From positions 62,001 to 126,000 of the forward strand of contig JAIUNZ010000009.1 in assembly GCA_020161455.1 (NCBI GenBank): a DNA stretch of 64,000 bases, read 5' to 3'. The position numbers and the translations under genes were made by a program. Origin of the DNA: Bacteroidota bacterium (lineage in GTDB: Bacteria; Bacteroidota; Bacteroidia; Flavobacteriales; Flavobacteriaceae). The notes beneath the pieces are model-generated. The model ran no database searches. It was not told where the DNA came from and saw only the letters and a program-made list of their open reading frames with translations. Positions within the stretch are counted from its first letter, which is position 1. The number at the start of each line of letters is the position of its first letter. This document shows, one piece after another, positions 9,801 to 16,571 of the stretch.

Positions 9801-11160
9801 GGCCTTGTCAACTAGCGGTGGAGCTGAAGTTCAAAAGCCATTAGCTACCGTAGTTATTGGCGGATTATTATCAGCCACTTTGTTAACATTAATCGTTTTG
9901 CCTATTCTTTATTTATTGTTTGAAGAAGGTATTAAAAAAAGAAAAAAGATGTCAAATTCAATCATTACTATAATCGTATTATTAATTAGTACGTTTTCAT
10001 TTGCTCAAAACAGTAATTCCATAACTTTAGAACAAGCTATTGCAATGGCTAAAACTAATAATATGGATTTAAAAATCGCAGCTAAAGAAATTGAAAAACA
10101 AACGGTATTAAAAAAGACTGCATTTCAAGCTGATCCTTTGCAGATTGAATACATGGGTGGTCAATACAATAGTGTTGATTATGACAATAATGTAAGTATT
10201 CAGCAATATTTCCCTATTGGAGGAAGTACAAAAGCAAATAGACAACTTCAGGAAGAAATGGCAAAATTAGTCGAAAAACGAAAAGCACTCTCGGAGTATG
10301 AAATTGAAAAAGCAGTAACTATTGCTTATTATCAATTTTTATATGGGATTTCAATCCAAAAGCTAAATGACGAATTATATGATGTCTATTCAAAGTTTCT
10401 ACAGAATGCTGAACTACGGTTTAAAACTGGAGAAAGTGGTAACATAGAAGTAATTAGTGCAAAAGCTAAAGTAAAGGAAATTGAGACCATAAAAACACAA
10501 GTTTTACTTGATTTAGCAATTTATCAAAAACAGTTACAATATTTTATTCAGACAAATGAAAATATTCTTCCAGATAGTAATACTCCTTTAAAATATGTTA
10601 TACCACTTTCATCAAATGAAAACAAAGTGGAATCATTAGTAAATGAATTTTATACGCAGCAAATTGCAGTTTTTGAAAAAGAATCGAATGCGTACAAGAA
10701 AATGAGAGCACCTAAATTAGGCTTGGGTTACTTTGGTCAAACTTTAAACAAAGAATCGTATTTTCAAGGGTTTACAGTTGGTTTACAAATTCCTTTGCTT
10801 AGTGGTACCAATACAGCTCGTGCTAAAGCTTCTGAAATAAGTCGATTACAGTCGCAATTAGAATTCGACAAAACAAAATTAACTCTAAAATTACAAAAAG
10901 AAAAAATAGTAAATCAATTTACAAAACAAGAAAAAGCAGTACAATATTTTGAAAATGAAGGGATAAAATATGCAGATGAGATAATTACAACAGCTCAAAA
11001 GAGTTATGCAAATGGCGATATGAGTTATTGGTCTTACATCAGTTATTTAAATCAAGCAATTGATATTAAAAAACAAAATATCGAAGCCTTAAGCGCTTAT
11101 AATGTAAGTGCTATTCAAATGCAATTCCCATCAGCCGAACGGAGCGAACTGACAAAGTAA
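6829..11160 (+). CDS. CusA/CzcA heavy-metal RND pump fused to a TolC-like outer-membrane protein
   Basis: 1443 residues. Residues 1 to about 1035 are a heavy-metal RND permease: 12 membrane spans, two large periplasmic loops, and the HME signature DFGIIVDGAVIIVE in the fourth span. A basic linker (KKRKK) then leads into an apparent signal peptide beginning at Met1041 (codon 9949-9951) and ending near SFAQ, followed by a TolC/CzcC-type domain with the usual duplicated helical barrel. The fused form is common in Bacteroidota. The fusion implies an inner-membrane pump and an outer-membrane duct made as one chain, or a separate TolC product from the internal start. It would export divalent or monovalent metals (Co, Zn, Cd, Cu or Ag) from the periplasm, with the adaptor at 11186. 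Confidence 0.88.
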   Translation: MLDKIIQFSIKNKFIILLFTLVLIAWGSYSVKKLPLDALPDVTNNQVQIITTAPTLASQEVEQLITYPLEQSVKTIPKIIELRSISRFGLSVVTVVFEDDVDIYWAREQIFQRLKQAEESIPSYAGSPELAPISTGLGEIYQYDVYAKKGYEDKYDAVKLRTIQDWIIIPQLQGVEGVAEVSAWGGKLKQYEVAINPNKLNSLGITITDIFEALEKNNQNTGGAYIEKDQYAYFIRGVGMATGINDLENVVVSNKNGSPVLVRNVAEVREGVALRYGASTKDGKGEIVSGLALMLKGENSSAVVERIKEKMIQINKSLPEGVVAEAFIDRGKLVDSAIGTVTKNLLEGALIVIFVLILFLGNLRAGLIVASVIPLSMLFAVILMNYFGISGNLMSLGAIDFGIIVDGAVIIVEATMHHLQKLNRKKNLTQTEMDNEVYQSASKIRNSAAFGEIIILIVYIPILALVGTEGKMFKPMAMTVGFAVIGAFILSLTYVPMMSALFLSKNTEHKTNFSDKMMAWFEGIYTPFLEKALQFKKAILAISIGLFALALVVFQNMGGEFIPTIEEGDLALNATIMTGSSLSQMVKTTTEYEKILKAKFPEIKTIVSKIGSGEIPTDPMPIESGDLIIVLKDKSEWRGEYHNWEDLANAMKEEMEVIPGANIEISQPIQMRFNELMTGSRSDIAIKIFGDDLEVLDTKANELISKVKSIEGIGDLKAEKVTGLPQITIKYDYSKIALYGLNITDINQIIRSSFAGESAGKIYEESKRFDVVVRMDAASRTDITDVSNLFIPLPNGQQVPLSQVAAVSYEQGPVQVSREDGKRRITIGLNVRGRDIKSVVEEIQLKLDKNFKLPAGYYITYGGQFENLIEASKRLSIAVPIALGLIMVLLYFTFNSLKQAGLIFTAIPLSAIGGVFALWFRGMPFSISAGIGFIALFGIAVLNGIVLISYFNQLKAEGIVNPLQRVLIGTKTRLRPVLMTASVASLGFMPMALSTSGGAEVQKPLATVVIGGLLSATLLTLIVLPILYLLFEEGIKKRKKMSNSIITIIVLLISTFSFAQNSNSITLEQAIAMAKTNNMDLKIAAKEIEKQTVLKKTAFQADPLQIEYMGGQYNSVDYDNNVSIQQYFPIGGSTKANRQLQEEMAKLVEKRKALSEYEIEKAVTIAYYQFLYGISIQKLNDELYDVYSKFLQNAELRFKTGESGNIEVISAKAKVKEIETIKTQVLLDLAIYQKQLQYFIQTNENILPDSNTPLKYVIPLSSNENKVESLVNEFYTQQIAVFEKESNAYKKMRAPKLGLGYFGQTLNKESYFQGFTVGLQIPLLSGTNTARAKASEISRLQSQLEFDKTKLTLKLQKEKIVNQFTKQEKAVQYFENEGIKYADEIITTAQKSYANGDMSYWSYISYLNQAIDIKKQNIEALSAYNVSAIQMQFPSAERSELTK

Positions 11161-11185
11161 TTTCTAATAATTAATAATTTCCATA

Positions 11186-12436
11186 ATGAAAAATATAAAA
11201 TCAAAATTTAAGTCCTTCCTATTACTAAATACTTTATTTATAATACTTCTTGCTTCTTGTCAAGATAAAAAAAACGAAGAAGATGGCCATGAAGAAGAAA
11301 AGTCAGAAAATAAGGTAGCTTTAACCGCTATCCAATTCAAAACAGTAGGTATTCAAACAGGTTCAATAGAAAACAGAAACCTAAACCTTGTTATAAAAGC
11401 CAATGGTTATACCACCGTACCTCCGCAAAATATGGCAAACATTTCGACTTTAATTGGAGGAACAGTAAAAGATATTTTGGTTCTTGAAGGTACGTATGTA
11501 AAGAAAGGAAAAGTACTCGCTACGCTACAAAATCTTGATGTAGTCGAGATGCAAGAAGATTATAATTCAGCTATAGCTAATATTGAGTACCTGCAATTAG
11601 AATACAATCGTCAGAAAACCTTAAGCGATGAAAATGTAAATCCTAGAAAAATTTTGCAGGAAGTGAAAGCAAAATTAGATGTAGAAAAAGCGAGAGCCAA
11701 GGCAGCGAAAAACAAATTGCAAGCTTTGAATATGAATACAAATGGATCTAGCTTAGTACCATTAATTTCACCAATATCGGGATATGTTGGAAAAATTAGT
11801 ATTGCCAAAGGAGCCTATGCAGAAACAGGAATAACACTTTTTGAAGTAGTTGATAATAGCCAAATGCACTTGGACTTGAATGTATATGAAAAAGATTTAG
11901 GGTCTATTGCTATAGGGCAAACTATTGATTTTGTTTTGACCAATCAAGGAAATAAAGCCATTAAAGGAACCATATTTGGTGTCAATAAATCATTTTCTAA
12001 TGAAAGTAAAAGTGTTGCAGTTCACGCCAAAATTAATCCTGCTGATTCGAAAGATTTAATTTCCGGTATGTATGTTTCAGCCAACATTAATATAAAAAAT
12101 GCAACTGTTCCTGCACTACCTAAAGATGCTGTTGTAAAAAATGGAGATAAATACTTTGTGTATATCCAAGAAGAACACAAAGAAAAAGCTATTGCTAAAA
12201 AATCAAAAACTCACGAACACAAGGAAGGCGAATCACATTCCGAAGAAGCTTCTGGAGAAGAGGAAGGACATGATGAAATTCATTTTAAAGCCATTGAAGT
12301 GATACCAGGAACAACTGATTTAGGGTACACGGAGGTAAAATTTGTTGAACCCATTCCAGCCAATGCGAAAATTGTAGTCAAAGGAGCATTCTATTTATTA
12401 GCAGCTTCAAAAGGTGGTGGTGAACATGAACATTAA
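11186..12436 (+). CDS. RND periplasmic adaptor (CzcB/CusB-like lipoprotein)
   Basis: 416 residues. It starts with a lipoprotein signal (LFIILLASCQDKK, lipobox Cys about residue 25) and a short His/Glu-rich stretch. A barrel-sandwich and helical hairpin domain follows (about 70-210), then beta-barrel and membrane-proximal domains. A second His-rich insert, HEHKEGESHSEE, lies near residue 345 and the chain ends in GGGEHEH; both are likely metal-binding. It begins 25 bp after the pump gene and must be its partner, bridging inner and outer membranes. Confidence 0.88.
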   Translation: MKNIKSKFKSFLLLNTLFIILLASCQDKKNEEDGHEEEKSENKVALTAIQFKTVGIQTGSIENRNLNLVIKANGYTTVPPQNMANISTLIGGTVKDILVLEGTYVKKGKVLATLQNLDVVEMQEDYNSAIANIEYLQLEYNRQKTLSDENVNPRKILQEVKAKLDVEKARAKAAKNKLQALNMNTNGSSLVPLISPISGYVGKISIAKGAYAETGITLFEVVDNSQMHLDLNVYEKDLGSIAIGQTIDFVLTNQGNKAIKGTIFGVNKSFSNESKSVAVHAKINPADSKDLISGMYVSANINIKNATVPALPKDAVVKNGDKYFVYIQEEHKEKAIAKKSKTHEHKEGESHSEEASGEEEGHDEIHFKAIEVIPGTTDLGYTEVKFVEPIPANAKIVVKGAFYLLAASKGGGEHEH

Positions 12437-12442
12437 AAAAAG

Positions 12443-13069
12443 ATGAAAATTATGAAAATTTCAATTTTAAAATCAAATATTGACAAATTGGGGACAATAG
12501 GGCTTTTTATTACAGCCTTATTCTCACCTTGTTGTTTTCCTTTATTTGCCTTTGGTGCATCTGCGCTTGGATTAGGAAGTATAGAACTATTTGGAGGATG
12601 GACAATGTGGGTTTTTCAAACGATGGTTTTAATTTCAATTGGAGGGCTTTATATTTCTTATAGAAAACATTTTTGTTCGTATCCTTTGTTAATTGCAATT
12701 CCGAGTGGAATAATTATATTTTTTGCTTATTATTTTATCAAAATAGAAAATTCAACTTACTTGATTTATATTGGAATGTTTGGACTTCTCATTGCTACAA
12801 TCGTAAATTTTTACCAAAATAGGCTTCACGGGAATTGTAAAACTTGCACAACCTATGAAGGAAAAACGGTTGAATTAAAATCATCTTTAACTTGCCCCAA
12901 TTGTGGATATAAAAAAGTAGAAATGATGCCAACCGATGCTTGTCAATATTTTTACAAATGTGAAAAATGTAAAGTAATACTCAAACCTCTAGAAGGAGAC
13001 TGTTGCGTTTATTGTAGTTACGGTTCAATAAAATGCCCACCAATTCAAGCAGATAACAATTGTTGTTAA
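12443..13069 (+). CDS. MerC-like membrane protein with a C-terminal GDCCVxC zinc-ribbon-like domain
   Basis: 208 residues. Residues about 10-130 form four hydrophobic spans beginning with LFSPCCFPLFAFGASALG, the paired-cysteine pattern of MerC/MerT mercury-uptake-like proteins. A short loop with CKTC follows, then a soluble domain with LTCPNCGYKK and CEKCK, and the sequence GDCCVYCSYG. The last is the hallmark of the small GDCCVxC proteins, some of which are selenoproteins; here the third position is an ordinary Cys codon. A fusion of the two suggests delivery of a metal across the membrane to a cytosolic binding domain. It begins 6 bp after the adaptor gene. A second ATG 9 bp downstream (MKIS...) is an equally possible start. 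Confidence 0.75.
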   Translation: MKIMKISILKSNIDKLGTIGLFITALFSPCCFPLFAFGASALGLGSIELFGGWTMWVFQTMVLISIGGLYISYRKHFCSYPLLIAIPSGIIIFFAYYFIKIENSTYLIYIGMFGLLIATIVNFYQNRLHGNCKTCTTYEGKTVELKSSLTCPNCGYKKVEMMPTDACQYFYKCEKCKVILKPLEGDCCVYCSYGSIKCPPIQADNNCC

Positions 13070-13110
13070 ATTAATTTTTAAAAGTAATATTTATTTTCAA
13101 TATATAAATT

Positions 13111-15093
13111 ATGAAAAACAAAGATAAAATAGATGATGCAGAATGCTGTAGAATAGAAGAAAAAATCAATAAAGCAGAAGAGCAACATGCAGAAGATGAT
13201 GGACATGATCATGACCATGCTTCTAAAGAAAAATCTACCTTCCAATTATTTTTACCAGCAATAATAAGTTTCGGCTTATTATTGTTGGCCATTGGTTTTG
13301 ATAATTATTTTACCCAATCTTGGTTTGTGGGTTGGGTTAGAATAGTATGGTATGTTGCAGCCTATATACCTGTCGGACTTCCAGTTATAAAAGAGGCCAT
13401 ACAAAGCATTCGTAAAAGTGATGTATTCTCTGAATTTTTACTAATGTCTATTGCTACTATGGGGGCTTTTGCTATTGGTGAATATCCTGAAGGTGTTGCA
13501 GTGATGTTGTTTTATGCCATTGGAGAAATTTTTCAATCATTGGCAGTACAAAGAGCCAAAAGAAATATAAAATCATTATTAGATCAAAGACCTGACGAAG
13601 TTACTATTATAGAGAATAATGTAGCTAAAACCATTAAAGCATCAACGGCTAAAATCGGAGATATAATCCAACTTAAAGCTGGGGAAAAATTAGGTTTAGA
13701 TGGAGAATTAGTATCAGATAAAGCTTCCTTCAATACAGCAGCTCTTACGGGAGAAAGTAAACCAGATTCAAAACTAAAAGGAGAAACAGTTTTAGCAGGA
13801 ATGATTAATTTGAATTCGGTTTCGCAAGTTAAAGTAACTACAGCTTATACAGATAGTAAGTTGTCTAAAATTCTGGAAATGGTGCAAGAAGCAACATCTA
13901 AAAAAGCTCCAACAGAATTATTCATTAGAAAATTTGCTAAAATCTACACACCTATTGTGGTGTTTTTAGCAATTGCAATATGTTTAGTGCCAATGCTTTT
14001 TGTGGAAAATTATGTTTATAACGATTGGTTGTATAGAGCTTTAATTTTCTTGGTAATTTCATGTCCTTGTGCATTAGTTATTAGTATTCCTTTAGGATAT
14101 TTTGGTGGAATTGGAGCAGCTTCTAAAAACGGAATCCTTTTCAAAGGAAGTAATTTTTTAGATGTAATGGCTTCTATTCAAAATGTAGTGATGGACAAAA
14201 CAGGAACCATGACAGAAGGTGTTTTTAAAGTACAAGAAGTAGTTTTTAAATCGGAATTTGACCAAAAAGAAATACTTCAATTAGTAAATGCTTTAGAAAG
14301 TCAAAGTACGCATCCAGTGGCAACAGCAATTCATAATTTTGTTGGTGAAATTGATAGTTCAATTGCACTTAAAAATGTGGAAGAAATAGCTGGACACGGT
14401 TTAAAAGCTAGTGTAAATGGTAAAGGGCTTTTAGTTGGAAACTTTAAATTAATGGATAAATTTTCAATTAAATATGATATTGATCCATCAAGTATTGTTT
14501 ATACTTTAATTGCAGTAGCGTATGACAATAATTTTGTAGGTTACTTAACCATTGCAGATAGTATAAAAGATGATGCACAAATCACAATTGATAAATTAAA
14601 AGCATTAGGAATCATAACTACTATGTTAAGTGGAGATAAAAACAATGTTGTACAATTTGTGGCTCAAAAATTAGGAATTACAAATGCGTTTGGAGATTTA
14701 CTACCAGAAGATAAAGTAAATAAAGTCAAAGAAATTATAGCCAAAAACCAATCAGTAGCTTTTGTGGGTGATGGTGTTAATGATGCTCCAGTAGTTGCTT
14801 TAAGCAATGTGGGTATAGCAATGGGAGGTTTAGGTAGTGATGCAACAATTGAAACGGCTGATGTAGTAATTCAAGACGATAAACCTTCAAAAATTCCTAT
14901 GGCAATAAACATTGGAAAACAAACCAAGAAAATTGTTTGGCAAAATATCATTTTAGCATTTGTTGTAAAAGCGATAGTTCTAATTCTAGGTGCTGGTGGT
15001 TTAGCAACTATGTGGGAAGCCGTTTTTGCCGATGTAGGAGTCGCTTTATTAGCAATATTAAACGCTGTTAGAATACAACGAATGAAGTTTTGA
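13111..15093 (+). CDS. Heavy-metal translocating P-type ATPase (Zn/Cd/Co type)
   Basis: 660 residues. It lacks an N-terminal HMA fold but has a His/Asp-rich metal-binding stretch (DDGHDHDHASKE, about residues 30-41). Membrane helices follow, with the ion-path motif CPC at Cys318-Pro-Cys320, then the phosphorylation site DKTGT with Asp362, the HP dipeptide (STHPVAT) and GDGVNDAP. The residues after CPC (ALVISIPLGYFGGIGAASKNG) match ZntA/CadA-like enzymes rather than the ALGLATP of copper pumps. It would use ATP to expel Zn, Cd, Pb or Co from the cytosol. It sits 41 bp behind the MerC-like gene. Confidence 0.88.
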   Translation: MKNKDKIDDAECCRIEEKINKAEEQHAEDDGHDHDHASKEKSTFQLFLPAIISFGLLLLAIGFDNYFTQSWFVGWVRIVWYVAAYIPVGLPVIKEAIQSIRKSDVFSEFLLMSIATMGAFAIGEYPEGVAVMLFYAIGEIFQSLAVQRAKRNIKSLLDQRPDEVTIIENNVAKTIKASTAKIGDIIQLKAGEKLGLDGELVSDKASFNTAALTGESKPDSKLKGETVLAGMINLNSVSQVKVTTAYTDSKLSKILEMVQEATSKKAPTELFIRKFAKIYTPIVVFLAIAICLVPMLFVENYVYNDWLYRALIFLVISCPCALVISIPLGYFGGIGAASKNGILFKGSNFLDVMASIQNVVMDKTGTMTEGVFKVQEVVFKSEFDQKEILQLVNALESQSTHPVATAIHNFVGEIDSSIALKNVEEIAGHGLKASVNGKGLLVGNFKLMDKFSIKYDIDPSSIVYTLIAVAYDNNFVGYLTIADSIKDDAQITIDKLKALGIITTMLSGDKNNVVQFVAQKLGITNAFGDLLPEDKVNKVKEIIAKNQSVAFVGDGVNDAPVVALSNVGIAMGGLGSDATIETADVVIQDDKPSKIPMAINIGKQTKKIVWQNIILAFVVKAIVLILGAGGLATMWEAVFADVGVALLAILNAVRIQRMKF

Positions 15094-15137
15094 TTACATT
15101 ATTAACATTTTCTTTTTAAAAATTAATCTATTTTGAT

Positions 15138-15145
15138 TAACTTTG
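15138..15145 (+). promoter_or_regulatory. -7 promoter element before the small Cys-rich gene
   Basis: TAACTTTG matches TAnnTTTG, 19 bp before the ATG at 15165. No convincing -33 TTG is seen. Confidence 0.45.
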
Positions 15146-15164
15146 ATACGTTTTATAACAAAAA

Positions 15165-15521
15165 ATGAAAAAGTCATACATCATAATAATATTGCTTTTA
15201 GGTATATTTTTTATTCCTAACAGCTCTTTTGCATGTGGTAGTGACAATCAACAATCTTGTGAAAAAGAAGTCTCTACTTCTAATACAAAAGAAAAAAGCT
15301 GTTGTGACGACAGCATGGATGATGAAGGGTGTAATGGAAGTTGCGGACACTCAAATTGCACAACAACTTCTTCTGTTAGTTTCAGTGCTTTTTTCTTTAA
15401 TGAAATAGAATTTACAAATAATAATTTTGATTTTTTTACAAGTAAAACAAAATTTTACCATACTGTAAATTTACTTTCAGATGGTTATTCTTCTATATGG
15501 CTTATCCCTAAAATAAGTTAA
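15165..15521 (+). CDS. Small secreted cysteine-rich protein
   Basis: 118 residues. A signal peptide (IIIILLLGIFFIPNSSFA) is followed by a mature chain with at least nine cysteines in a short span (CGSD, QQSC, KSCCDD, EGCNGSCGHSNC), suited to binding soft metals. The C-terminal tail GYSSIWLIPKIS resembles the FGSIWQPPQIA tail of the 6401 protein, so the two may be distant relatives or share a partner. It stands alone with its own promoter-like box, between the P-type ATPase and the copper operon. Function unknown; periplasmic metal buffering or sensing is a guess. Confidence 0.6.
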   Translation: MKKSYIIIILLLGIFFIPNSSFACGSDNQQSCEKEVSTSNTKEKSCCDDSMDDEGCNGSCGHSNCTTTSSVSFSAFFFNEIEFTNNNFDFFTSKTKFYHTVNLLSDGYSSIWLIPKIS

Positions 15522-15602
15522 ATTTAAAATTTGACAGCCATACTTATGTCAAATTTATAGCATATGCTATTTTTTAATAACAGTTTGTGAATTTTAAATT
15601 GT

Positions 15603-15687
15603 CATGTTTAACATGCTTATTTATTTCATTATAGCTGTTATCCAATTTAAATTTATTTAAAAATTGTATTCAAAAAAAATTGAATAC
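15603..15687. promoter_or_regulatory. Two palindromes upstream of the copper operon
   Basis: CATGT-TTA-ACATG lies at 15603-15615. GTATTCAA-N6-TTGAATAC lies at 15666-15687, ending 14 bp before the ATG at 15702. Both are perfect in their arms. The second overlaps the leader and could be an operator. The rest of 15522-15701 shows nothing else but AT-rich sequence. Confidence 0.45.
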
Positions 15688-15701
15688 CAAATTCATATAT
15701 A

Positions 15702-16571
15702 ATGAAAAAGTCAATCTCAAAAGGTCTATTAACAATAATAGTATCGTTAACTTTCGTTTTGTGTAATGCACAAATAAAAAATGAAAAAAAAGAAATAGTA
15801 AAAATTTACGGTAATTGTGGAATGTGTAAAAGTACAATCGAAAAGACCGCAAATGTAAAAAACCATGTCCTTATTAATTGGAATAAAGAAACCAAAATGG
15901 CAAGCATTTCATATGACAGCTTAAAAACTTCAAAAGATGAAATATTAAAACGTATTGCTTTAGCAGGTTACGATAGCGATACTTTTTTAGCACCAAACGA
16001 CACCTATTCAAGTTTACCAGGATGTTGCCAATATGAAAGAGCTGAAAAAACAATTGCAAAAATGGACGAAACAAAAATACAAATGGAAACAGAAGACCAT
16101 TCTATGCATTCAGAAAAAATGAACAAAACGCAAGAAAAAAACCCACTTTCAGAAGTTTTCAACGCTTATTTTGCTATTAAAGATGCGTTGGTAAAAACTG
16201 ATGGAAATACTGCATCAGCAAAAGCATCGGAGTTAATTTCTGCAATGAATGAAGTGAGAATGGAAACTCTAAAAATGGACGTTCATATGGTTTGGATGAA
16301 AGTTTTAGAAAATCTTAAAGAAGATGCTGAACATATTGCAGATACAAAAGACGCAAGTCATCAAAGAGACCATTTTAACTCTCTTTCTAAAAGTCTTTAT
16401 GAAGTAATGAAGCTCTCAAAACAAAAAATACCTACCTATTATCAATTCTGCCCAATGGCAAATAATGGAAAAGGTGCAAATTGGTTGAGCAAAGAAGAAA
16501 CTATTAAAAATCCGTATTATGGTTCAAAAATGTTAAACTGTGGTAAAACTGTTGATACTTTAAAGGAATGA
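15702..16571 (+). CDS. HMA plus DUF3347 periplasmic metal-binding protein
   Basis: 289 residues. A signal peptide ending near CNAQ is followed by an HMA-like domain with CGMC at Cys39/Cys42 (about 32-95). A short Met/His-rich linker (HSMHSEKMN) leads to a DUF3347 domain (about 145-285) with the typical ending FCPMANNGKGANWLS and NPYYGSKMLNCG. It probably binds copper in the periplasm and hands it to the multicopper oxidase whose gene overlaps its stop by 4 bp (ATGA). First gene of a four-gene copper operon. The palindrome at 15666-15687 is a candidate operator. Confidence 0.82.
   Translation: MKKSISKGLLTIIVSLTFVLCNAQIKNEKKEIVKIYGNCGMCKSTIEKTANVKNHVLINWNKETKMASISYDSLKTSKDEILKRIALAGYDSDTFLAPNDTYSSLPGCCQYERAEKTIAKMDETKIQMETEDHSMHSEKMNKTQEKNPLSEVFNAYFAIKDALVKTDGNTASAKASELISAMNEVRMETLKMDVHMVWMKVLENLKEDAEHIADTKDASHQRDHFNSLSKSLYEVMKLSKQKIPTYYQFCPMANNGKGANWLSKEETIKNPYYGSKMLNCGKTVDTLKE

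Noticed and set aside
12990-13069. Selenoprotein reading of the GDCCVxC domain
   Set aside because: All codons in GDCCVYC are TGT or TGC; no in-frame TGA is present.
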